DNA from: Planctomycetaceae bacterium
Lineage (GTDB): Bacteria > Planctomycetota > Phycisphaerae > Phycisphaerales > SM1A02
Length of the DNA: 64,000 bases
Assembly (NCBI GenBank): GCA_947490615.1
Contig: CANLHK010000007.1
Coordinates: 62,001 to 126,000 of the forward strand
Direction of reading: 5' to 3'
Shown one piece after another: positions 1-7,343 of the stretch. Both the position numbers and the translations under genes were made by a program. Below the pieces are notes generated by a model that was given only the letters and a program-made list of their open reading frames with translations, had not been told where the DNA came from and searched no databases. The number at the start of each line of letters is the position of its first letter. Within the stretch, counting starts at the first letter, position 1.

Positions 1-3000
1 AGGGATGGCAAGGCACGACCATCGTTACGGCGAAGCAACATCGTGCGCGCTTCCGCACGCAGTTCGGGCGCGTTGGATTGCAACGCGGCGGTCAGTGCAG
101 CGGCGAGGCGATCACCCTTGTCGCCCGCGAGTGCGCGGAGACTTGAAACGCGCTCGGACGGCGGCAGTGTGGCGTCGTTCACCGCGCGCAACGATGCAGC
201 AGGATCAAGTGAGACGCCGAGCTTCGCCGTGGCGTCGTTCACCGCGCCGCGCATGAGGGGATCAGCGCTCTCCGCCAGCGGCGCGAGCTTGCGCGAGAGC
301 ACACCCTTGAACGACTCGAGGTCGCGGGCCGAGGTGTTGAGCACGCGGTACGCGCCGTTCACGCGGTTGCGCGGCGCGGCAGAAGTCCAATTCGCCAACG
401 CGTCGAGTGCCTCGATGCGCATGGGCAACGGGTTCGCGGGCGAGAGTGCGAAGTCGCAGAGCAACGCAGCGCTCTCATTGGTGCCTTCCGCGAGACACGC
501 CTCAATGGCGCGGCGCATGTGCGGGAACTCACTGCGATCGACGGGCTTCATCCCAATCGGCTGTTCGCTCGTTCCATCAGGAAGTCGCCACGCAACCGCT
601 AGGTGATCGCCGCCGCCACCCTCCGCATGGAGCGCGAGGATGGCGTAGCGCCGGCCCTTTTCAAGACGAATCGGCTTCGACGATTGGCCTGGTTGCGCAT
701 CGAACATTCCAGGGTCGGCGTAGCCTTCGACCTTGGCCACTTCGCGAAGTGTCGCGGGGTCGTCGGAGGTTCCGATCTGCAACACCGAATCATCGTCACT
801 GCAGATCGAGAAGATGTAGTCGCCCGTCTCGGGTGCCTCAACGACGCCACGAATGCGGGAGATGTACTTGTCGCCGATGTTGCGCTTGCCTTCACCGATC
901 GTGAGTGTCGTGGTCTCATCGGGCGGCTTGGCCATGATCGCGGCGTCCTTGAAATCGGCGAGCGTTCCTGGCCGATCGAGCAACCACACTTCACGAGTCA
1001 GTTCGTGCTTGAGTGGTGCGGTGTCCTGCACAGCCGCTTCGCCTGCCGACGCGTTTCCGGCAAAGCGCGCCAGTGACGCCGCCAGTTGAGCGCGCTGCGC
1101 GGACATCGGAAGATCATTGATGGCGCGTGCTGCTTCGAGTCGGACTGCGCGATCGGGATCAAAGAGAAGCGCAGCGATCCGCGGATCGCGCCACTTGCGC
1201 CATGTGAGCGCTGCAGCCATGCGCAGCGTGGCGACAGGTTCTGCCGCAAGCTCACCGAGTCGCGCGCGATCACCAATCCACGCGAGACTTTGAACACCAG
1301 CGTGCCGAAGAAATGGATCGCGATCGCCGTTCTCGGCGAGCATCGAGATGATCATTGGCTGTTGGTCGCGTGCGCCAATCTTGCCCAACGCCAAGGCAGA
1401 GAAGGCGCGAACCCGCGAGCTCGCATCGCTCGCGCAGAGTTCACCGAGCTTCTCTGCTGCAGAAGCGCAACGCGCTTCGCCGAGCATCCGCGCGGCCTGC
1501 GCGCGCAGTTCGTCGTCACGGTCATCGAGAATCGGAAGCACGAAAGTCGTCGGATCCACGCCGCCACCGTTGGACTCGCGTAAGCGCGCACTCGCCTGTT
1601 GCCCAAGCGCCCAGATCGCGTGGACGCGGGCGAATCGATCGGACGCGTGCTCGGCGATGTCGCCCAGCAACTCGGTCGTCGTGGATCCACGAGAGGCCAA
1701 TGCCAGTTGCGCGCGCTGACGCACGCGACGATCGGCATGTGAGAGCAGCGACGCAAGCTCATCGGAATCACGACGCGTGAAGCCTTCCTTGAAGAGTCGT
1801 GTCACCTCTGCAATGCGCGGATCGGCGCGATGCTTGGCGTCCCACACGGCGTAGAGCTCGCCCTTCTCGCCAGCTTCCCAACCGCCACCCCAGTCCGAAA
1901 CATAGATCTTCCCGTCGTAGCCAAAGTCCACATCGGTCGGCAGCACATTCTCGATGAAGGGATGTTCATCGACGACCTTGAAGCCCGCACCGACAGGCTC
2001 GACCGCGAGCGCGAGGACACGCGAGTAGCTGTCGCCACCGAGAAAGTCGCAGAGGAAGAAGTGGTTGTCGTAGCGCGAAGAAAGCCCGAGGCCTGGATAG
2101 AACACGAGTCCTGACGGGCCACTGGCCACATGATCCAGCGGCGGCAAGGTCCACGCGGGTTGCAGTGGACTGAACTCCGTCACCTTGTGCGGCGCGAGGT
2201 CGGGACGAAGATGCCAGATCCCTTCCTGATTCCAAGGACCGCGTTGATTCGCGCCTTCGAGCGTTTGATAGTCCATCGACCAACCCGTCTCGCCGCCCTC
2301 CATGCAGTAGACGAAGCGCGCCTTATCTCCACCGTCGGAGTTGTTGTCGCCAGTGAAGAGATTGCCGAAGTTGTCGAAGGCGAGTTCCTGCGGATTGCGC
2401 AGACCCGTGTAATAGAGCTCAAGCTCGCTTCCATCGGGATTCATGCGAAAGACTGCGCCCGAGCGCGGGTCGTGCAGGATCGCGCCATCGGCCGTCGTCA
2501 CGCGATAGCCGCGGTCACCGATCGACCAGTAGATCTTGCCGTCGTAGCCAATCACGAGTCCATGCATGTCGTGTCCGCGCAATGCCACCCGAACGCCATA
2601 GCCCGTGGAGTCCTTGAGTTTGAAGTCCGCCACACCATCGCCATCCTGATCATGCAATCGCCAGAGGTTTGGAATGTTGGTGTAGAAGATCTCGCCGTCG
2701 AGCGCGAGCAATCCTGCACCGGTTCCGTCGAGCGGCTCGTTGAAGGGACCCGCGTAGAGCGTGCGTGATTCAGGAACGCCGTCCCCGTCGCGATCCGCGA
2801 GTCGCGCGATGCGATCGTCGTACTTCGAGTAGTACGCCATGCCGCCTTCGCGTTTCGCGGACCACTTCTCGTACATCTTCAAGCGATCTTCGACGCTCTG
2901 GCTGGCGATGTCATCGAGCAACCACCACGAGCTCGATCGGTTGTCCTCGACGCCGCGTTCTTGCCGATCGCTCTCCGCGAGATAGAAGTTGCCCTGCTCG

Positions 3001-3254
3001 TCAATGCAGAACGCGACAGGATCATCAACCAGCGGATAGACCGCGACGGTCGACTTCGTGAGGCCCGCGATCGGTTGGATCTTGCACTCTTGCGATGGCG
3101 GCGTGTCGGCGTTGGCTGCTGCGGGCTTGGCCGCATTCGGATCGCCGTGCTGCGTCGGCGGCACGGATGGAGGCACCGAGGGTGGCACGGCATCCGCGCC
3201 AAGCACGACGAGGAGTTGCATCACTGCGACGGACGGCAAAAACAACGAAGACAT
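1..3254 (-). CDS. PVC-type membrane-bound dehydrogenase with HEAT repeats and PA14-like domain (3' end beyond window)
   Basis: Exported protein of which 1084 N-terminal residues are visible; the frame is still open at base 1, so the C-terminus is missing. The ATG at 3254-3252 opens a short hydrophobic signal-like segment followed by a PPSV repeat. A beta-propeller of the PQQ/sugar-dehydrogenase-like type follows: blades such as FCIDEQGNFYLAES near residue 80, GYDGKIYWSIGDRGYR near 230, LRNPQELAFDNFGNLFTGD near 285 and DGKIYVSDWGGG near 450. Alpha-helical HEAT-like repeats occupy about 490-730. A PA14-like sandwich follows near 760-860 (TGDYIFSICSDDDSVLQIG). Family knowledge: planctomycete proteins of this architecture usually end in a CxxCH cytochrome domain and act on extracytoplasmic carbohydrates or alcohols; that end cannot be seen here. 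Divergent from yceI. Compare the complete relative at 43558-46119. Confidence 0.85.
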   Translation of the reverse strand, partial: MSSLFLPSVAVMQLLVVLGADAVPPSVPPSVPPTQHGDPNAAKPAAANADTPPSQECKIQPIAGLTKSTVAVYPLVDDPVAFCIDEQGNFYLAESDRQERGVEDNRSSSWWLLDDIASQSVEDRLKMYEKWSAKREGGMAYYSKYDDRIARLADRDGDGVPESRTLYAGPFNEPLDGTGAGLLALDGEIFYTNIPNLWRLHDQDGDGVADFKLKDSTGYGVRVALRGHDMHGLVIGYDGKIYWSIGDRGYRVTTADGAILHDPRSGAVFRMNPDGSELELYYTGLRNPQELAFDNFGNLFTGDNNSDGGDKARFVYCMEGGETGWSMDYQTLEGANQRGPWNQEGIWHLRPDLAPHKVTEFSPLQPAWTLPPLDHVASGPSGLVFYPGLGLSSRYDNHFFLCDFLGGDSYSRVLALAVEPVGAGFKVVDEHPFIENVLPTDVDFGYDGKIYVSDWGGGWEAGEKGELYAVWDAKHRADPRIAEVTRLFKEGFTRRDSDELASLLSHADRRVRQRAQLALASRGSTTTELLGDIAEHASDRFARVHAIWALGQQASARLRESNGGGVDPTTFVLPILDDRDDELRAQAARMLGEARCASAAEKLGELCASDASSRVRAFSALALGKIGARDQQPMIISMLAENGDRDPFLRHAGVQSLAWIGDRARLGELAAEPVATLRMAAALTWRKWRDPRIAALLFDPDRAVRLEAARAINDLPMSAQRAQLAASLARFAGNASAGEAAVQDTAPLKHELTREVWLLDRPGTLADFKDAAIMAKPPDETTTLTIGEGKRNIGDKYISRIRGVVEAPETGDYIFSICSDDDSVLQIGTSDDPATLREVAKVEGYADPGMFDAQPGQSSKPIRLEKGRRYAILALHAEGGGGDHLAVAWRLPDGTSEQPIGMKPVDRSEFPHMRRAIEACLAEGTNESAALLCDFALSPANPLPMRIEALDALANWTSAAPRNRVNGAYRVLNTSARDLESFKGVLSRKLAPLAESADPLMRGAVNDATAKLGVSLDPAASLRAVNDATLPPSERVSSLRALAGDKGDRLAAALTAALQSNAPELRAEARTMLLRRNDGRALPS
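3160..3195. repeat. 12-bp imperfect tandem repeat, 3 units
   Basis: Three units of period 12 (GGCACGGATGGA, GGCACCGAGGGT, GGCACGGCATCC) lie inside the first codons of the minus-strand dehydrogenase gene and encode the Pro-Pro-Ser-Val repeats just after its signal segment. The period is a multiple of three, so the reading frame is kept. Confidence 0.6.
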
Positions 3255-3443
3255 TCACCCATGCTAACGATGGCGCTGTGCGACTTGCTCGGCAGGGCGT
3301 CATGCTTGGCGTCTCTCGCACAACTGAGAAATGCGGACCTGCGTCGTTGTCGGCGCGACCCGTTGCACCTACGATCTCGCCCCCCACATCGGCGCGCGTG
3401 CGTCTCGTGGCCTGTTTCGCGTCAACGCCTCCGGAGCCTTCCC

Positions 3444-4055
3444 GTGTCTCGCCAGACTTTCCTTGCAGGAACCGTTCTCACCCTCGCACTCGCTGGTTTC
3501 GCGGCGACCGCTCAGGTCAAGCCTGCAGCTGCCCCGAGTGCTTCCGCCGCCAACCAGTACTCCGTCGATGATGTCCACTCCTGTGCGCTCTTTCGCGTGC
3601 AGCACTTCGGCGCTGGTCAGTTCTGGGGCCGCATCAACGGCGTCTCTGGCACCTTTACGCTCGCTGATGATGCCGCCAAGTGTGCGTTTTCCGTGGATGT
3701 CGCGGTGGACTCCATCGACACGAGCAACGAGAAGCTCGATGGCCACCTCAAGAGCCCCGACTTTTTCAACGCTGCTGAGTTCCCGACGATGACCTTCCGG
3801 TCGACCTCGGCCAAGAAGACCGCCAGCGGCATGCTGGAAGTCGCTGGCGCCTTCACGCTGCATGGCGTCACCAAGCCGATCACCGCGATGATCGAAGTCA
3901 CTGGCCAAGCTGAAGATGGAGCGCGCGGCGGAGCTGAGGCCATCTTCACCATCAAGCGCAGCGAGTTCGGCATGAACTACGGCGTTGAGAAGGGTGCCCT
4001 TGGCGATTCCGTGCGCGTCGTCGTGAATCTTGAAGGCGTGAAAGCTAAGGGCTAA
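3444..4055 (+). CDS. YceI-family periplasmic lipid-binding protein
   Basis: A 203-residue exported protein of the YceI family, small lipocalin-like barrels that bind polyisoprenoid or other amphiphilic lipids in the periplasm. The GTG at 3444 was chosen because GGAG lies 7 bases upstream and because it puts a signal peptide at the start (TFLAGTVLTLALAGFAATAQ); upstream in-frame ATGs would add sequence lying opposite the neighbouring gene. Family features are YSVDDVHSCALFRVQH at the start of the barrel, the DxxVDSIDTSN strand, the KSPDFFNAAEFPTMTF motif and LHGVTKPI near the middle. The ligand is not evident. It is monocistronic, divergent from the dehydrogenase and convergent with the gene at 4267. 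Confidence 0.93.
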   Translation: MSRQTFLAGTVLTLALAGFAATAQVKPAAAPSASAANQYSVDDVHSCALFRVQHFGAGQFWGRINGVSGTFTLADDAAKCAFSVDVAVDSIDTSNEKLDGHLKSPDFFNAAEFPTMTFRSTSAKKTASGMLEVAGAFTLHGVTKPITAMIEVTGQAEDGARGGAEAIFTIKRSEFGMNYGVEKGALGDSVRVVVNLEGVKAKG

Positions 4056-4179
4056 GACAGTTCGATAGGGAGCACACCTCATTCAGCCTCGTGGCGAGGT
4101 CGAATGCGGAATCCGTGCTCTGGAGTGGAACCAACTCGCCCCCGCCCGCGAACCCAACTCAACGCATCTTTGTTGCATC

Positions 4180-4225
4180 GTCGCCTGATCGAATCCACAC
4201 GGCCCCGTGGGTTTTGTCAGGCGAC
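4180..4225. terminator. Candidate bidirectional stem-loop between convergent genes
   Basis: GTCGCCTGA (4180-4188) and TCAGGCGAC (4217-4225) form a perfect 9-bp inverted repeat, and the loop holds a second small stem CCAC/GTGG. It sits between the convergent ends of yceI (4055) and the minus-strand gene ending at 4267. There is no clean U-run, so termination is only inferred from position and symmetry. Confidence 0.4.
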
Positions 4226-4233
4226 ATGCTTTG

Positions 4234-4269
4234 AATGATGCCTCCAATGATGCCTCGAGTGATGCACTA
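4234..4269. repeat. 12-bp tandem repeat, 3 units
   Basis: AATGATGCCTCC, AATGATGCCTCG and AGTGATGCACTA follow each other directly. The last unit contains the stop codon (reverse strand TAG, 4269-4267) of the gene at 4267-4776, so the array marks that gene's 3' boundary. Confidence 0.6.
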
Positions 4270-4776
4270 GACCCGCGCCACGGTCGATGGACGCAGCCGC
4301 CGAGTCGCTTCACGCTCGGTCGCCACCACGTGATCGCGCTGACGCGGACTCGACTCCTCGCGTTGCGCGTGACGCCGCCTCTCCGTGCGCGTTGCTGTGT
4401 GCGGCCCGCCATCGACGGCACACTCGGATACCCACAGCGACTCGGAATCCGCCAGCGATCCCCACGATGCCGCAAGCTTGCGCACTTCGTCTTTGTGCAT
4501 CTGCTGTGCTGGCCATGCGCCGAAACGCTCCACGACGCGATCTCGCAGCATCGGGTCGCGCGCACATTCGCGCACCATGACTCCTGTGAGAGACGCCTCG
4601 GCCTGCGCGTGCGTCGCATGAGCCGTGAGTTCCACACCGCGACGATGCTGGTGCGCAGCGACGAACACGGTGGAGGCTTTGGTGCGGCGTCGCTCGATGG
4701 CCGCAGCGATCGCGTCGGCCATGTCCTGATAGAGCGCGCGTGCACACTCTCGGTCTCGTTCGGTAAAGACGATCAT
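4267..4776 (-). CDS. Hypothetical protein, Arg/His-rich C-terminus
   Basis: I do not recognise this 169-residue protein. The start ATG (4776-4774) is supported by an AGGGAGAA ribosome binding site about 8 bases upstream. Residues 1 to about 115 look like an alpha-helical globular domain (MIVFTERDRECARALYQDMA, then VMVRECARDPMLRDRVVERF); the last 50 residues are rich in Arg, His and Ser and are probably disordered. There is no signal peptide or membrane segment, so it is probably cytoplasmic. An overlapping longer frame on the same strand (to 4083) has less protein-like composition and was not chosen. It stands alone between a convergent yceI and the gene ending at 4883. Confidence 0.55.
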   Translation of the reverse strand: MIVFTERDRECARALYQDMADAIAAAIERRRTKASTVFVAAHQHRRGVELTAHATHAQAEASLTGVMVRECARDPMLRDRVVERFGAWPAQQMHKDEVRKLAASWGSLADSESLWVSECAVDGGPHTATRTERRRHAQREESSPRQRDHVVATEREATRRLRPSTVARV

Positions 4777-4882
4777 CGGCTCTTTCTCCCTGAAGTTGGT
4801 TGAGGTCGCTGCAAGTCAGCGTCGCAAAAAGTACCCGCTCACCGAAGCAATGCGCAGCTTCGATCCCTTTGCCAAGATATTC

Positions 4883-5551
4883 CTAGATGGGAATGCCGAG
4901 CGTTTCACGCGCTGCGCGCCAAGATCGACGACGCTCCTCCTTCGTGCCCTTGAGATACATCACGGGTGTCGTGCCGCTCATGAAACCGACCGACGAGGCA
5001 CGCCGGATCAGTTGCACCTGCGAAACCGATCCGATCACCGAATCCGCGAGGTCGATGCGGGAAATCTGTTCACGCGGCACAAAGGAGCGCTTCAAGCCTT
5101 CCCGTATCTCGACGCCCGTTGGATGAATCGTCCACACGATGGAGGGAGGGCCGCGCTCGGCGGCGGTGGCTCCGCGACGCCTGCTGAAGATGCGATGACC
5201 CATCCACGCGCACCCGACACAGAGCACCAGGAGAAGCGCGGCGTGCTCTGCTCCGAATGTCCAGTACAGGAGTCGGCGTCCTGTCGCGAGTCCCGATGGC
5301 GGCCTGAGTTGCAGCGACATCACGAGTCGCACCACGAGATAGAAGATCCCGAACAGACCAAAGGAGAAGAGTGGGAGCAGCACGGATTCTGTCGTGCGTC
5401 GCACGCCGATCAGCACGACGCAGTTGGCAATGCCTTCACTGCCACACTCTGGACAACGCGCCTCGTTGGCGAGTCCAACGCGGCTGTATCCGCACGCGGG
5501 ACAATTGAGCGCTTGGGACTCCACGGTGCGGAACTGTACCGCGCGCGTCAC
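4883..5551 (-). CDS. Zinc-ribbon membrane protein, translationally coupled to lgt
   Basis: A 222-residue protein. The GTG at 5551 overlaps the lgt stop codon (GTGA), which favours this start over the longer frame reaching 5929 inside lgt. A double zinc ribbon near the N-terminus has CPACGYSRVG and CPECGSEG (two CxxC pairs). Two transmembrane segments follow (LLPLFSFGLFGIFYLVVRLV and HAALLLVLCVGCAWMGHRIF). The last 90 residues are soluble and beta-rich (IHPTGVEIREGLKRSFVP, ISRIDLADSV), a pattern reminiscent of bacterial PH-like domains, though I cannot confirm that. The function is unknown; overlap with lgt implies co-expression with lipoprotein maturation. Confidence 0.72.
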   Translation of the reverse strand: MTRAVQFRTVESQALNCPACGYSRVGLANEARCPECGSEGIANCVVLIGVRRTTESVLLPLFSFGLFGIFYLVVRLVMSLQLRPPSGLATGRRLLYWTFGAEHAALLLVLCVGCAWMGHRIFSRRRGATAAERGPPSIVWTIHPTGVEIREGLKRSFVPREQISRIDLADSVIGSVSQVQLIRRASSVGFMSGTTPVMYLKGTKEERRRSWRAARETLGIPI

Positions 5552-6579
5552 CCACGCCGTCGCAGCAATCCACCTAGGAGAATGCCTGAACGCGAGAGCG
5601 CGAAGATCCCCGCGCCCACCGCGATCATGGCAATCGACAGCGCCATCGGAAGCGTCAGTGTGCCGACCATATCGATCCCTTGGTCTGGCTCGCGGAATTG
5701 CTCGGTCGCGAACCGAAGCAGGCCATAGCTCACGAAGAAGATCGCGCCCATCGTTCCCGCGCGGCGCGGTCGCAACCACGCGAGTGACATCAGAAGGATG
5801 AGTGCAGGTCCTTCCGCGAGTGCCTGAAAAAACTGACTCGGGTAGTAGGCCGTGAGCAGGGGAGTAATGGTCTGCACCACTTGTTCGTGTGCTGCGTTGG
5901 CGTGGTCGTATGCCGTCGCGACCATCCACTGAATGAAGGTCGCGTCAGGCACCCGTTCCGTCGCGGGTGCGATCGCGCGAAGCGACTCGAGTTGCGGAGG
6001 AATCTGCACGAGCTGCTCAAGCTCGTGTGGGTACTTCACGCTCCACCACGGAGGGTTCGCCTGCATCTCGAGTGGAAGCGCGCGCCCCCACAGTTCACCG
6101 TTGATCCAGTTGGCAAGCCGACCAAACATCAAGCCCCACGGCACGACAAAGACGACGGCATCACCAACAGCGAGAAACGGGATCTTCTCGCGCCGCGCCG
6201 AGAGTGCGACGGCAACCGCGACACCGATCACACCGCCGTGACTCGCCATGCCGCCCTTGTGAATCGCCAGCAGCCCCCAGTACGGAAAGCCACTGGTGAA
6301 CTGCACGAGCAACTCTCGTTCGTAGAAGACGCAGTGACCAAGCCGGCCACCGACGATGACACCGATCACCGCGTTGGTAAGGAGATCGCCGACCTGCCGA
6401 CTGTTCAGCGGAATGCGACCCGAGTTCGCCAGCCAGCGGAGGATCACCCAGCCAACCAGGAACCCCGACAAATAGGAAGCGCCGTACCAGCGCGGTCCGA
6501 CACCCGTGGTGATCTCAAACACAAACGGGTCGAGTGTGTGCAACATCGACTCAGCAAGCAGAGACACGGGGACGAGCAT
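5548..6579 (-). CDS. lgt: Prolipoprotein diacylglyceryl transferase
   Basis: Inner-membrane enzyme that transfers diacylglycerol from phosphatidylglycerol to the lipobox cysteine of prolipoproteins. The 343-residue protein carries the family's conserved blocks: WYGASYLSGF near residue 31, GGRLGHCVFY near 78 (usually GxRLGYVLFY), SHGGVIG near 114 with the essential His, and the signature GRLANWINGELWGR near 153. It has about seven transmembrane segments. It is longer than enterobacterial Lgt because of a loop insertion near residues 180-240 (the segment after PWWSVKYPHELEQ). The start is uncertain: ATG 6579 has no clear ribosome site, and an in-frame ATG at 6546 (MLHTLDPFVFEI) would also suit the family. 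It lies 42 bases downstream of the sigma factor gene. Several putative lipoproteins occur in this window (59208, 59859). Confidence 0.95.
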   Translation of the reverse strand: MLVPVSLLAESMLHTLDPFVFEITTGVGPRWYGASYLSGFLVGWVILRWLANSGRIPLNSRQVGDLLTNAVIGVIVGGRLGHCVFYERELLVQFTSGFPYWGLLAIHKGGMASHGGVIGVAVAVALSARREKIPFLAVGDAVVFVVPWGLMFGRLANWINGELWGRALPLEMQANPPWWSVKYPHELEQLVQIPPQLESLRAIAPATERVPDATFIQWMVATAYDHANAAHEQVVQTITPLLTAYYPSQFFQALAEGPALILLMSLAWLRPRRAGTMGAIFFVSYGLLRFATEQFREPDQGIDMVGTLTLPMALSIAMIAVGAGIFALSRSGILLGGLLRRRG

Positions 6580-6621
6580 TGCGGCATCGTACTCAGCAAT
6601 GAGCGTGACGCCGCTGCGCGC

Positions 6622-7317
6622 CTAGCTCTCAAGGAGATCTTGAAGCAGGGAGAGCTCGCCATCGATGTCGCTTGGACGAATGCCCTCGCGTTCGAGCCTC
6701 GCGACCAGCGCCGCGCGCAACCGATCGACGACCTGACGATGCGTCCCGGACGCGCTCGTGAGCGGAACGCCCGTGATCGCACATGCCTCGGCGTAGGTCT
6801 TGCCTTGAATCGTGTGCAGGCGGAAGAGCTCCCACCACGATGCATGACCGTCACTCTCGAGCTCTGCACGAATCTGCTCGTGTGCCTCGGTCACGGTGCG
6901 GACCGCCCATCGACGCTCAAGGGCAAGCAGCGCGTCCGTTTCGTGATCCGATGGACGCAGGCGCGAAGTGCGATCAAGCTCGTCAATCGACACCGTCTCT
7001 TGTCGTGTGCCACGCCGACGCGCTGCAAGCGCGCAGTTGCGCGAGTGAATCAGCAGGCCGTTGGCGAGCCAATGTCGCAACGCAAGGTCACTCGAGGTCC
7101 ACCGCAGTAGATAGGAGCTGTCGGCAAGACGCGCCGCGAAGAAGGCGTTCACGAGTTCTGCTGGTTCTCCAAGCGCTCGAAGATTGGCCGAAGCGCGCGC
7201 GTAGGCACAGAGCGGCTCGAAGTACCGCGTCATGACATGCGCCCGAGCAGCCACCGCATCATCGTCGATGCGGTGGCGCAGCCAGATCGACTGCGTGGTT
7301 GGAAACGCGTCAGCCAT
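6622..7317 (-). CDS. Planctomycete-type ECF sigma factor
   Basis: A 231-residue RNA polymerase sigma-70 family protein without regions 1 and 3. Region 2 is recognisable from FPTTQSIWLRHR at the start, LCAYARASANLRALGEPAEL, NAFFAARLADSSYLLRW and LRHWLANGLLIHSRN. Region 4 contains WELFRLHTIQGKTYAEACAI followed by a helix-turn-helix with a recognition helix near RQVVDRLRAALVARL. The FFARL motif and overall layout match a group I know mainly from planctomycetes. ATG 7317 was chosen because upstream residues are encoded inside the preceding gene. It starts 26 bases after the stop of the lectin/dockerin gene, so both may share a transcript; no anti-sigma gene is adjacent. Confidence 0.82.
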   Translation of the reverse strand: MADAFPTTQSIWLRHRIDDDAVAARAHVMTRYFEPLCAYARASANLRALGEPAELVNAFFAARLADSSYLLRWTSSDLALRHWLANGLLIHSRNCALAARRRGTRQETVSIDELDRTSRLRPSDHETDALLALERRWAVRTVTEAHEQIRAELESDGHASWWELFRLHTIQGKTYAEACAITGVPLTSASGTHRQVVDRLRAALVARLEREGIRPSDIDGELSLLQDLLES

Positions 7318-7341
7318 GGTGGATCTCGTGGTGGATCTCGT
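7318..7341. repeat. 12-bp tandem repeat, 2 units
   Basis: GGTGGATCTCGT is repeated twice with no mismatch and fills nearly the whole gap between the lectin gene's stop (7344) and the sigma factor's ATG (7317). On the minus strand it occupies the place where a ribosome binding site would be expected, and none is visible there. Confidence 0.75.
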
Positions 7342-7343
7342 GG

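Noticed and set aside
2961-3443. Upstream in-frame extension of yceI to an ATG at 2961
   Set aside because: It runs antisense to the dehydrogenase gene and would bury the signal peptide; GTG 3444 has its own GGAG.
4180-4200. Possible tRNA T-arm (GATCGAATCC)
   Set aside because: No acceptor stem, anticodon arm or other tRNA elements pair around it; it belongs to a 9-bp inverted repeat.
4083-4745. 220-codon minus-strand frame overlapping the gene at 4267-4776
   Set aside because: Arg/Ser/Cys-rich composition typical of an out-of-frame reading; the overlapping frame starting at 4776 has a clear ribosome site and a more protein-like sequence.
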